From assembly GCA_029204225.1 (NCBI GenBank), contig CM055096.1, positions 6,200,316-6,264,315 of the forward strand: a DNA stretch of 64,000 nucleotides, given 5' to 3'. The notes beneath the pieces were generated by a model. The model was not told where the DNA came from, ran no database searches, and was given only the letters and a program-made list of their open reading frames with translations. The DNA is from Diphasiastrum complanatum (taxonomy: Eukaryota > Streptophyta > Lycopodiopsida > Lycopodiales > Lycopodiaceae). Made by a program: the position numbers and the translations under genes. Shown piece after piece: positions 24,346 to 34,414 of this stretch (positions within the stretch are counted from its first letter, which is position 1; every line of letters begins with the position of its first letter).

Positions 24346-24735
24346 TATAGGCTTGATAGATAGTACTCTTAGGAGGCAAATCTTTCAAAGTTTGCAAAAG
24401 AAGGAAGAGAGTACTCATGCTTTTGTTTTGAGGGCTAAAGCATTCAATGATGAGTTAGAATGTATTGATGAAAGCATTAAGGAGGTAGAACTTGTTCACT
24501 TAATGGCTTGTTGGATAATCATGCTAATATTGTTAAATGTTTTGCTATTCAAAAGACTTTGCCAAGTATTGTGGATTTGCAAGAGATCTTGGTGAATGAG
24601 GAGTATAGGCTTCAATAAAGAGGAGGTGGACACATCAACATCTCAATATGAAGCGGATGCTATGTTCATCAAATGCAAGTTCAAGGGCAAAGGCAAAGGC
24701 AAGTGGTCTAAAGGGCAAGATCAAGGTGAGACAGT
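24340..24735 (+). pseudogene. Copia-like gag fragment
   Basis: Two adjoining open pieces. The first (IDSTLRRQIFQSLQKKEE...AFNDELECIDESIKEVELVH) has the helical gag layout of Copia elements. The second has a basic FKGKGKGKWSKGQ tract like those before the zinc knuckle. It ends where the family A non-coding end begins at 24735. Confidence 0.5.
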
Positions 24736-25071
24736 TAAGAAAACACAGTTTAAACACCCGACCGGATCAATCACCACAACACAACGTCAAGTGCAACAAG
24801 ACCACAGAATTGCACTCCTCAAATTGTATATTCAACTAACTTGTAAGTACAAAGATAAGTTGCTTAAAAACACTCAAAGGGCTCGTAAAAGAAAGATGGC
24901 CTAATAACCCTAGAACTAAGCCCACGTGGTGCCGTTGAAATAAGAAATCACTGTATAAGTCGATCATTGTTATTTTAACTCTCTCCCTCAATGATCAACG
25001 TCTCTTTTTATTTTAGAGTTTACTCTATTCATGGAATATACCTCCATGATAGTATTACAAGTAAAGGCTTT
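24735..25071 (-). repeat. 3' non-coding/LTR portion of Copia family A, copy 2
   Basis: Matches 3090-3440 and lies directly after the RNase H stop of the minus-strand element. Exact LTR ends not resolved. Confidence 0.6.
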
Positions 25072-27915
25072 TTACATGACCAGATCTAAGCCAAGTTTGG
25101 CTCTAAAAGTCTCAAACTTTTCTTTACTTAAAGCTTTCATAAATATATCAGCAACGTGTAATAACGTAGAACAATGTACAATACTTATATCTTCAAATTG
25201 TAATTTTTCACAAACAAAGTGATATTTTACTTCAATATGTTTTGTCCTTGCATGAAAGATAGGATTTTTAGCCAATTGTATTCCACTTTGACTGTCACAG
25301 AAAATAACAGTTGGATTTACTTGCTTCATGCCAATCTCACATAACAACTTACGTAGCCAAACAGCTTCCTGGGTAGCAGAACTCAACGCTTTATATTCGG
25401 CTTTTGTGGAAGAAAGAGAAATAGTATCTTGCTTCTTGCTAGACCATGAAAAACAACCGCTACCAAACTAGACCATGAAAAACAACCACTACCAAAATTG
25501 AAGGCATAACTTGTTGTTGACTTTCTATCATCTATACTTCCTACCCAATCAGCATCAACATAACCTTGCAACTTAGGTAAAACACCTTGTCATTAGAGCA
25601 AGGTTAGGTGTACCTTTCACATACCTCAAAATCCTTTTTGCAGCTTTTCAATGGTCCATAGTGGGTGATGACATGAATTGGCTAATCAAACTTACAGCAT
25701 AGCAGATATCAGGACGTGTAGTCGTAAGATATATCAAACTTCCAACTAGCTGACGAAATAGTATAGCATCAACATGTGCACTATCATCAATACGAGATAA
25801 TTTCTTACCAGTTTCACAAGGGGTGTTGGAAGGTTTGCACTGTGTCATGTGAAATCTCTCCAATATCTTGCCCACATACTTGTTTTGATATAACCTGATA
25901 TCACTGCTAGTTTGCCATACTTCGACACCCAAGCAATAGTGCATAAGATCTAAATTTGTCATCTCAAATTGTCTGCCCATGATAATGATATCATCAACGT
26001 AAAGTACAATCAAGGCAATGCTGCCATCATTTATAAGAACATAAAAGTTTGGATCTGAATTTGATCTTACAAACCCATGAGAAAAAAAATAATTGTCAAT
26101 GCGTCCATACCATGCGTGTGGCGCTTGCTTAAGGCCATAAAGTGCTTTGTGTAGTTTACATACCTTATGTTCTTGCCCTTTTGCCATGAAGCCCTACGGT
26201 TGGACCATGTAAACTTCTTCCTCTAAGTCACCATTCAAAAATGCAGACTTCACATCCATTTGATGGATCTTCCACCCAAAATGAGATGCTAAGGCAATGA
26301 TAAGGTGTAGCGTAGTCCACTTAGCCACTGGAGCAAATGGCTCTTCATAGTCAATTCCTTTGCTTTGCTCATAACCCTTCACTACTAGGCGTGCCTTGTA
26401 CTTTGCTATTGTGCCATCCGCATGAAACTTTGTTCTAAACACTCACTTGTTGTCAATGGGTTTCTTTCCAAGTGGTAGATCAACCAACTCCCATGTATCA
26501 TGCATGTGGATGGATTCTATCTCTTCTTCCATTGCCCTTTGCCACTCTTTGTGATCTTTTGCCTCATCAAAGGTTGATGGCTCTCGACACTTCAAAATGT
26601 CAATCATTAGGGCATAGTCCACAGGATAACGATCGGGAGACTTCCTTTTCCGTGTTGATCTTCTCGATTCACTTTGTGTGCTAGATCCTGTTTGATTTAG
26701 CTTTGCGTCCTTCATGACCTTTTCATACCATTTTGGTATCTTAGATTCAGGTGATACACTACGTGCAGAGTATGTATCCCAAGGAGTGTTCAAGTAATGT
26801 CTCTTACTTCCAACCGGTTTCTCCTTTATTGCTCCTATTGGCAAGTGCCTCCCCCTAGGCTCTTGAATAGGTGGTGTTCTTTCATACTCGCCCTCTCGCC
26901 TCTCGTCTTCACGTGCATCATTTTGTGGAGCATCTTCTTCATCTTCTTCTTCCAGAATTGTGGGAATTCTTTTGATGCTTTCACCACTTGCATGGTCTTT
27001 ATCTTCATACCTATGTGTTTCATCAAAGATCACATCTTTGCTAATGTGAATCTTATTCATTACATGATCAAAACACTTGTAAGCTTTCGTTCTTTCATCA
27101 TAATCGACGAAGATACACTTGATTGCTTTGGCATCAAGTTTATTTCGCTCCTCCTTTGGCACATGTACATAGGCCTTACACCCAATGACACAAAACTTGT
27201 CGATTTTTGGCTTTATTCCAGTAAATGCTTCTTCAGGAGTCACATTTGGAACCGCAACTGTAGGGCTCCTGTTTTGCAAGAACGTTGCTGCACTGCATGC
27301 TTCCAACCAAAGTGAATCGATCAAGCCCATTTGCTTCATCATGGAGTGTGCACTCTCCATAATAGTTTTGTTTTTCCTTTCAACGACACCATTACTATGC
27401 GGCATGTGTGATTGTGTGAATTGTCTTTTAATGTCATGTTCTTTGCAAAATTCTTCAAAATAATCAGATTTGTATTCGCCCCCTCTATTAGATCTTAGCA
27501 CTTTGATGCGTGCATCCAGTTGGTTCTCTACCAAAGTCTTGAACTCCTTTAAGTGAGCAAAAGCATCAGATTTTTTCTTCAAGAAATAAATCCATGTCCT
27601 CCTAGAGTAATCATCTATGAATGTCATAAAATAATATGCTTTCCCCAACAACATGGTCTTCATTGGGCTGCACAGGTCGCTGTGAATGAGTTCCAGTAGT
27701 TTCTTAGCTCTTGCAGCTCCACCTTTCTTGAATGTCTCCCTGTGATGCTTTTCCATGATGCATCCTTCACAAATTGCATGATGATCATCCTGCAATGCCG
27801 GTAACCCTATTACCATCTTCAGCTTCGCCATCAATCTCAAGCTCCCATAGTTCAAATGAACAAGTCTTCTGTTCCACAACTCGGATTGAGATGCTGTTGA
27901 GATAGCCAAACCACA
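25072..27915 (-). pseudogene. Copia family A copy 2: integrase-RT-RNase H remnant
   Basis: From high to low coordinates: integrase (27909-26443), with catalytic Asp in HSDLCSP, then LRSNRGGEY (Asp changed to Asn), and an intact Glu motif NGVVERKN. Then come the C-terminal GCKAYVHVPKEERNKLDAK region, RT (from FRTKFHADGTIAKYKARLV, stop near 26194), YVDD intact but followed by a deletion of about 14 codons relative to copy 1, and RNase H (SSATQEAVWLRKLL). A tandem duplication of about 30 bp at 25439-25498 breaks the frame. The 5' part (gag, protease) is cut at 27915. It is the most complete of the Copia polyproteins here. Confidence 0.92.
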
Positions 27916-27932
27916 TTAGCAAGCTTTTTGTA

Positions 27933-28235
27933 GGTTTGTCTCACTATATGTACTTTTTACAACTTAGGTATTTTCAACAATGAGCAATGTAAGTACGAAA
28001 TAATCTATGTTACCGTTAATGGAAGAACGTTGGTGACAAGAGTCAAGATGAATATGACTAATTTGAAGTTTGAGATTTTTTTGTAGTCTTTGTTAAAATT
28101 CATTTTTGAAACAATGAGAGTCAAGCTCATTAACAAAGATGGAGACTATGAAATCGAGCTAGAAAAAGATATGTTTTATATATTGCTTATCCAAGAGTTG
28201 GCACAAAAGAAATCCGTGGTTCTTTGTGATTGATG
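27933..28235 (+). pseudogene. Unknown coding domain, copy 1 (inverted partner of 28690-29040)
   Basis: From 27961 the + strand encodes about 90 codons with one stop: NLGIFNNEQ, EIIYVTVNGRTLVTRVKMN, RVKLINKDGDYEIEL, QELAQKKSVVLCD. The same domain is on the opposite strand at 28692-28985. I do not recognise the family. The adjoining TAGGTTTGTCTCA is shared too, so the repeat is larger than the coding part. Confidence 0.6.
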
Positions 28236-28689
28236 ATGATGAGTCTCAAGTAGGTTTGATTCTTTAAAACTAATTTTTACTTCTTGGTTGAACAAGAATT
28301 ATAAAAAATTTATGAGCGTATAAATTCTTTTGGCATTTAATTGAACTTGCTTTTTATTTTCTTACTTTTGTCAAAATTATAAGCAAGTTTTAAGCCATGC
28401 CGCATGGGATTAATTGAGCTAGTTGTTGAATAATGCAAAGAGTACAAGTGTTTTTGTTTAGTTGAGACTTTGCCATGCAAAGAAACTCCAAGAAGCCAAA
28501 GATGATTGATTTGATAAACTTGTGCACAAGTTTTTTGAGCACTTGTAAGCAATGCTGAAGGAGAAGATCTGCCATTGACTTCAACCACCTCAAGTTAACA
28601 ACACAATTTTTAAATTTCATTTAAGTTTTGTTTTGTCTAACCAAAAAATAATAGTTTCAAAAAATTAAACATACTTGAGGACTCAACAT
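28236..28689. other. Spacer between the two arms of the unknown inverted repeat
   Basis: About 450 bp, AT-rich, nothing recognised. It would be the loop if the two arms paired. Confidence 0.5.
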
Positions 28690-29040
28690 CATCACTCACA
28701 AGGAATTATAGATTTTTTTTGTGCCCACTTTTGGATGACAAATATATGGAGCATAATTCCTCGACTGGTCTTTGGTAACACAACTTCAAAGTGTCCATCT
28801 CTATTGACGAGCTTGACTATCTTTGCTCCAGGAATCAATTTTAATAAGGATTGCAAGGAAATCTCAACCTCCAAAGTGGTCTTATTAACTTTGACTTTTC
28901 TTATCAAGATTCTTCCGCCAACAATAACATAGATTGATTCGTAATTATATTGCTCATTGTTGGAAGTACCTAGGTTTTGAAAAAAAGATATCAAATATGC
29001 ATAACAAGTTGATTGAGACAAACCTATAATGAACAGGATA
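28690..29040 (-). CDS. Unknown coding domain, copy 2 (open)
   Basis: Open on the minus strand from about 29138 to 28692 (up to 148 codons). Its core matches copy 1 residue by residue: NLGTSNNEQ, ESIYVIVGGRILIRKVKVN, LEVEISLQSLLKLIPG, KIVKLVNRDGHFEVVL, QKWAQKKSIIPCE. Unlike copy 1 it has no stop. Its upstream flank (AACAAGTTGATTGAGACAAACCT, reading +) recurs at about 51645-51740. Possibly the start of a transposon protein, but no known transposase motif is visible. Confidence 0.45.
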
Positions 29041-29097
29041 ACTGAAAAAATCCTAAGCGCTAAAGAGTTTAAAAACACCAATAATATATTATTATTA

Positions 29098-29650
29098 TAT
29101 AGGGATGAGGTTCCGGGCCGGATTGCCCTCGTCCGCATCCGCGTACGGACCCGGACACGTCCGACCCTCGGACGCAGGGTCGGACGCGTCCAATTTTTTT
29201 TTTTTAAAAATTAAAAAAAAAGGTGCTGGGAGTCCAACGCATCTTGACTCACGCGTCCAGGGTTCCGGATGCCATTTTTTTTTCATTCTTTTAAAATTAA
29301 AAAAAAAATCGGACGCGTCCGCCATCCGCCATTCGCCATTCGCCATTCGCTTCCTTAGATATATATATATATATATATATATAAGGTTAGCGGGACTTGG
29401 ACGCGAACGCGCATCTGGACGCGTTCGGTTTTTATTTATTTTTTTAAATTTTTTTAAATTTTGTTTTAAAAAACAAATTTAAAAAAAATGGTGTACGGAC
29501 CCCGTGCGTCCGGACCCTCGGACGCATCTGTTTTTTTTAAAAAAAAAATTAAAAAAAAAGTTGGACGTCTCCGACCTCGTGTCTAGTGGGCGGACGCGTC
29601 CGGGTTCGGACGCCGACGTCGACGCGGGCATTCCGGCCCGGACCCTCATG

Positions 29651-29660
<10 letters not shown>
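29098..29660. mobile_element. GC-rich inverted-repeat (MITE/foldback-like) element, likely nested
   Basis: The left end (ATGAGGTTCCGGGCCGGA at 29105 on) is the inverse of the right end (GCATTCCGGCCCGGACCCTCAT ending near 29649), and the inverted similarity extends about 100 bp inward. The inside is studded with GGACGCGTCC-type palindromes separated by A/T runs. (AT)n tracts lie at 29359-29383 and 29655-29688; the inner one followed by GCGGGACTTGGACGCGAACGCGC suggests two nested or joined copies. A related right end lies at 51408-51612 and another piece at 34301-34450. Confidence 0.6.

Positions 29661-29688
<28 letters not shown>
29655..29688. repeat. (AT)n microsatellite
   Basis: Seventeen AT units at the right border of the inverted-repeat element. 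Comparable tracts border the related copies at 34399-34411 and 51613-51647, so AT runs look like preferred targets or part of the element. Confidence 0.9.
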
Positions 29689-29690
<2 letters not shown>

Positions 29691-29691
29691 T

Positions 29692-29778
29692 GGTACCTCG
29701 TGGTACCGCTGGTATGGTACCGCCGGTACCATATTACTGGTACCACCGGTACGGTACCGCCTTGGGATCCGCGGTACC
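29692..29778. repeat. Cluster of seven GGTACC palindromes
   Basis: GGTACC occurs at 29692, 29702, 29716, 29725, 29739, 29753 and 29773, joined by short GCCGGTACCA-type spacers. Immediately right of the (AT)n tract. Confidence 0.9.
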
Positions 29779-30342
29779 AGGGCGATACCTTTTTTAATAT
29801 TTTTTTTATTTTTTAGTACATTTTTAATAATTTTTTTTTGCATATTAACTACCAAAAAAGGACAAAAAAAAGTAAGAAAAGGGGGTTCTGGGTGTAAAAA
29901 AAGAGGGTACAGTACATGATGCAGGGGACTGTTGCAGTGGCACATGGGCACTGCGAGTAAGCAGACCGAGGGGCCAATGGGAGACCAACACAGGGGGTAG
30001 CATCACATGGGGGCAAGTACAGAGGCACATGGGCATTGTGGGTGAGCAGACCATGGGCCCAATGGGAGACCAACACAGGGGGGGAGCATCACATGGGGGC
30101 AGGTACAAAGGCACATGGATGGATGATGGGGATCCACATGGCTGATCAGGCTGTGGGGATAAATAGGCACTCACAATGCCATTGTGGTCGGCATTTTCAG
30201 AGGCTGTGAGAGAGCTAGTGATAGACAGTGAGAGAGCAAGCGAGAGCCGATGACAGGCTGTGAGAGACAGGCTGTTTGAGAGACAGGGTGCTGTGAGAGG
30301 GTGTTCAAGGACTTGGGTGATGTGAGAAGAAGGTCGATCGAG

Positions 30343-30708
30343 ATGGCAGAGCGCATACCATCGAAGGCCGAGGGCGAAGCCAGGAGGAAGCTTGAGGAAG
30401 ATATCCGAAGGCACAACGAGAGACATCGGAAGCAAGAGGCAGATATCCGAGAGATGCTGCGACAGACTCGGCAGAGAAATCCGGAACCGGAGCCACCCGC
30501 CCCCGCTGTGGATCCTGTCCCCGCTGTCGAGCTGGATCTGGATGAGCAGATCGGAATGAATTTCATACAACGACAGCTCATCATGGTCAGGGAAAGGGCA
30601 GCCAGACGTCGGGCTAACCAGGAGGCAGCTCGGGCTAACCAGGAGGCAGAGCAAGAGCGACAAAACAATGCACCAGACGAGGGCGAGGAGTCGGTGGAGG
30701 ATCAGTGA
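30343..30708 (+). CDS. Small charged coiled-coil protein of unknown function (repeat-associated)
   Basis: 121 codons from ATG 30343 to TGA 30706-30708. The N-terminal half is strongly charged and helical with heptad-like spacing (KLEEDIRRHNERHRKQEADIRE). A Pro-rich linker (PEPEPPAPAVDPVPA) follows, then a second Arg/Glu/Gln-rich helix. A TATA-like GATAAATAGG is at about 30157. A paralogue with an intron lies on the minus strand at 49840-50096, and the flanking purine-rich GAGAGACAG region is related too. It is convergent with the hAT gene at 31.2-33.3 kb. No family recognised; it may be the accessory gene of a DNA transposon. An open, repeated frame supports it being a real gene, but expression is unknown. 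Confidence 0.55.
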   Translation: MAERIPSKAEGEARRKLEEDIRRHNERHRKQEADIREMLRQTRQRNPEPEPPAPAVDPVPAVELDLDEQIGMNFIQRQLIMVRERAARRRANQEAARANQEAEQERQNNAPDEGEESVEDQ

Positions 30709-31228
30709 GGGATGTTTAGAATAGATAAGGTCCAGCCGTATGTGGCGGACTGTTGCTATGTAGTTTTCGACAGTTTATGGTGCAACAAATAACTAGATGG
30801 TTGCTTATAAAAATGACAATATATGTGATGTTATCTTGATACAACGGTTGAATATATACATAGTTGTTTTTTGTGCAACGCGAGCTTGGTCATGTAAGAT
30901 GCAATGTCTGTAATTTTTTTAAATGCAGATGTATTACACGCGTTTATGAAATGTCGTTTGGGGTGTAGGGGTGATTGCTGTGCTCATGATGTAGGTGCAT
31001 ATATGTGAAGCTAGCATTCACTTCAAACGAAATTAAATGAAAATAGGATTCACACACGCACATAGAATTCGACATAAAATAAAGCATCACATGTACAGAG
31101 CGACATACGCACAATGTGCAGCAAATAATGTAGGCCAAACACTGTATATAATGTGAAAAATCATATGAGTACAATGGTAGACCGTCTACTAGAGACAAAG
31201 TACTGAAACTAAAACAAGAGAGCCACAA
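30709..31228. other. Non-coding stretch between two convergent reading frames
   Basis: About 520 bp, likely the 3' ends of the coiled-coil gene (+) and the hAT gene (-). No other feature recognised. Confidence 0.4.
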
Positions 31229-32649
31229 TCAATGCTCTGGCTCTGACTCAGACAAATGCTCTGGAGACAACTCAGGGCCCCGAGCTGACTCTCGCAGCCG
31301 ATATCTCTGCCTGTCTGGAACTGGCATGGGCCGAGGGGGAAGACTCGTCATCCTCATCCTCCCAATCAGCCTCCGCATCAGCCCCCAAGCAGGCCAAACC
31401 AACAACACCTGCTCCAACTGGCTGTGATATTGCACCTCCACCTGTACCTGGAGCCTTGCGTGGTTGTCCTCTCCTCCCTGGCAGTTTCTGTGCCTTGCCT
31501 TTCTTGTTCGGTGCACCCTTGGGCCTTCTTGGTCTCTTGCGGACAAGGGGAGCTGTCAATGCCTCGTCACCCCCATGCAAATCACCTGGTTGGCTAGGCT
31601 GGGCCCAAGCTAAGGCCGGCTGGGATAGGGAAGCAAAAGAGGGAACTCTCTGTGCACCTGAACGAGGAGGATGAGCTCGTGGAGTGTGTGCCCGTGGGGC
31701 TGTTGTAGGTGGAGGAACTGGCTGTGCAGGAGGCGAGTACAATGGCGATATGTACTGAAAGGGGTGCTGTGGTGGCCGGTACTGGTACATCCTGGGTGCT
31801 GCCAAAGGAGGAGGATGTGACGTGGGTGCTGCCACTGGAGGAGCCATTGTGGATGTGGGCGCTGCAAGAGAAAACCTGGGCACAGATGGTGGCCTGCCAT
31901 GGAGACCAGGAGCTGTGCGACGCACATACACCCTATGAGGAGCTGGAGGAACTGTAGGCACCTCATGCGGCTGCTTTGGCTAGGACTCTGTGTATGGCAT
32001 GTTGGCAAGAGATGATGGGGGCGCCTTGACACTCGGCATCTGCTGGGCCTCTGAATCCAATGTGGCAACCAAGTCGTCCAGCTGGGCATCCGAATACAAA
32101 TGCTCTGGGCTCTGGGACTCATCCTGTGCACCAGCCTCTAAATCATCCTGTGCACCGACCTCTGAATCATCCTGTGCACCAACCCCTGAATCAACCCAAG
32201 CCTCATCCCGTGCCTCATCATGTGCACCCTGTAGAGCCTGCATGGCCTCCCAATCTGTGCAATGAAAGTCATCAGGTGCCTCCTCTGGTGTGCTGTTGTA
32301 GTAACAGCCATGACTCTGTGTTGCACGCATCCAAACATCTGCGGGACCGACATCTAAACCACTCTGCCCTCTATCAAGAGCCTCCTCCATCATGTCGACA
32401 TAGGTAGGTATGCCACTGGCCCCCCCTGTGTGCCCTGCCTGTCTGTCGGTATAACCTGTGCCATGTGTCCCACCTCTGCCACGTGATGCACATGTGACCC
32501 CTTCCCGTGTCATGTGCCTTGCACCTGTATCATCTGCCTCATCCCTCTCTGATCTGGCAAACACAACCCGAATGGGCTCATCCTCATCATGCTCATCCTC
32601 TGACACTGGCTCATCTGCCTCATACAATGGGGGCTCTTTGTGCTCAAGC

Positions 32650-32692
<43 letters not shown>

Positions 32693-33343
32693 TCGGCAAG
32701 CTCCCTCTCTCTCTGCCATCAACTGTGTGCCTAGGTCATCTGTAGGCATGGGATGGGTGCTGTCCGTAGGCAAGTCAACCTGGTGCTCCAAATCGGATAT
32801 CTTCGTCTGCAAGGTTGAAAATTTGCATGTCAGGGAGACAACTCTATCAAGAAATGAAACCAACATACCAGGAGTCAACCAACATGCTATGAAAGATTAG
32901 CTTATCACCTGCAATGCGCTCGTAATGGTCGGAAGTCTCCTGGCGAGACGTGCGTTGGTGCTACAGAACACCAACCGCTCCAACTGACTCACTGACAACC
33001 GGTTTCTTCTCCTCGTGTGAATGAGTGCCCATGTGCTCCAATTACGCTCACACACGGAGGCAGCACAGTCTTGTGGTGCGTGCATTGAAATACTTCAGCA
33101 CATTGTGGCAGAGGTGGAACTTCAACAAAACACAACAATGGAGGATAAAATGAGATGCATACCTGAGGAAGGACACGCAGTGCAAGACGCTGTATAGATG
33201 GGTATGTGCTAGTGAACATGGTCCACTAGGTAATGGGTAGCTGCCTCCTCTTTGGATCCTGAGCAGCCGGGTGGCCGAATGTGCCCATGCCGAAACGAAA
33301 TGCAGCGAGCTCCTTGTTACGAGCTCGTGACCAGTGCCGAACC
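31229..33343 (-). pseudogene. hAT transposase, C-terminal part in three exons
   Basis: Minus-strand exons inferred at 33343-33163 (ELAAFRFGMGTFGHPAAQ, then PSIQRLALRVLPQ before GTATGC), 33069-32909 (AASVCERNWSTWALIHTRRR, RLERLVF-like) and 32806-31229. The first two carry the hAT dimerisation core (usual wording IRVLSQTCSASGCERNWS). The TGG expected in the WW pair is TAG (PIT-stop-WTMF). Exon 3 begins TKISDLEHQVDLP and crosses a (CT)n run (32655-32689) read as Arg-Glu repeats. It continues acidic (EDEHDEDEP), with AGAQDD repeats, a Pro/His-rich part, and an AT-hook-like RKRPRRPKG...PGRRGQPRK tail. Frames differ on either side of the microsatellite and again near 31970 and 31340. The BED finger and catalytic N-terminal part are absent. 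Confidence 0.85.
32655..32689. repeat. (CT)n microsatellite inside the hAT coding exon
   Basis: About 17 CT units; on the coding (minus) strand it reads (GA)n, encoding alternating Arg and Glu. The reading frame after it differs from the frame before it. Confidence 0.9.
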
Positions 33344-33389
33344 CTAGAGAACACAGGTAGGTCAGATACCACATTCAGGGTCGTGTCCA

Positions 33390-33672
33390 GCGTACATGAC
33401 CAACAGGGTAAGACAATGTGAGTAGTGTGCCCCAGCACGGTCCATAGCCATGGCGGGCCTAACACAGCCTAGGGACCCTGTCAGCAGGATAGGGCCCCCA
33501 GTTGGGTCCCGACGTGCAGTCGGCCGCGTCAGTGCCACGTGGCCTACACTTGGCAGTAGCATGCTACCAGTCCTCACACTAGGCTAGGAGGGGCTTACTC
33601 TATATCAGGGAGTAGGCAAGGTTGGGTGGATCAGTTAGTGTTTGCCCTACTGTGGTGTTAGGATCCATTACA
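33390..33672 (+). repeat. LTR of an unidentified retroelement
   Basis: Placed by the perfect primer site that follows. The sequence ends GGATCCATTACAC before TGGTATCAGAGCC. A left border and a second LTR were not found; the internal region after the primer site (33690-34300) has no long frame. Confidence 0.5.
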
Positions 33673-33673
33673 C

Positions 33674-33686
33674 TGGTATCAGAGCC
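33674..33686 (+). promoter_or_regulatory. Primer-binding site for initiator Met tRNA
   Basis: TGGTATCAGAGCC is the canonical plant retrotransposon primer site complementary to the 3' end of tRNA-iMet. Confidence 0.88.
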
Positions 33687-33689
33687 ATC

Positions 33690-34300
33690 TCCATCCTAGG
33701 GAATTAGTTTTCAGCAGTGGAGAAAGTAGCTAGATTGCTCAGAACTTTTTCAAGTTTTCAGAAATCTACAAAGCAGGGTCGGCGCTGGAAAATCAGGAGG
33801 ATACTCAGAAAATCGTTGTGAAAACTTATGTTTTCTACCTGGGATTTGAGGCAAAATAGAAGTGTAGGTCCAGCCTTGCCAGATCAGGCTTCAATCCTGA
33901 TTTTCGAGTGAAATTTTAGCAAGTTCTCAACGTTTCCAGAGCAGAAAGGTTGGCATAGGTTCAGCGCTCCCAGAGCTGAGGAAAAATCAGAATTTGGAAC
34001 ACTTTTTGGGCCCCAAATCATTAGAAATTGGGCTAGTTAGGTTGCTTCCCAGCCAGCAAGGGTAGGAACTAGTTTGTTTCAGATTTTTCTTGCACCCTTT
34101 CCAGATTTTTCTCGACTTTTGGGAAATTTCAGGGCTGCCACAGATCAGCGAGCAGGGTACCATCACCAATTCCAGGATTTGCAAGTGGATTTGGGCTTTG
34201 AATATGGTTTTTTGGTACCAATACTGGAGCTGTCAGATTAGCGAGGAGGGATAGCAAAAAAATTTCAGATCTTGTGCCTCCTATAAATTTTTTATTTTAA
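33690..34300. other. Non-coding leader-like stretch
   Basis: About 600 bp after the primer site with only short frames. Probably the untranslated leader of the same element; no gag recognised. Confidence 0.4.
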
Positions 34301-34308
34301 GGCTGGAC

Positions 34309-34345
34309 GCGTCCAGGGCCCAGAACACGTCTGGGCCCTGGACGC
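34309..34345. repeat. Perfect 16-bp hairpin with 5-nt loop
   Basis: GCGTCCAGGGCCCAGA (34309-34324), ACACG loop, TCTGGGCCCTGGACGC (34330-34345). It belongs to the GGACGCGTCC repeat family; the sequence at 34418-34450 resembles 29386-29420. Confidence 0.9.
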
Positions 34346-34414
34346 ATTGTTAGAAAAAAAAAACCCAGAACCACGTCGTCCTGTTGACAGTCCGCAGTAT
34401 ATATATATATGTAA

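Noticed and set aside
29845-30663. 272-codon minus-strand frame opposite the coiled-coil gene
   Set aside because: Ser/Leu/Pro/Cys-rich shadow; the + strand frame has a paralogue and a sensible composition, this one does not.
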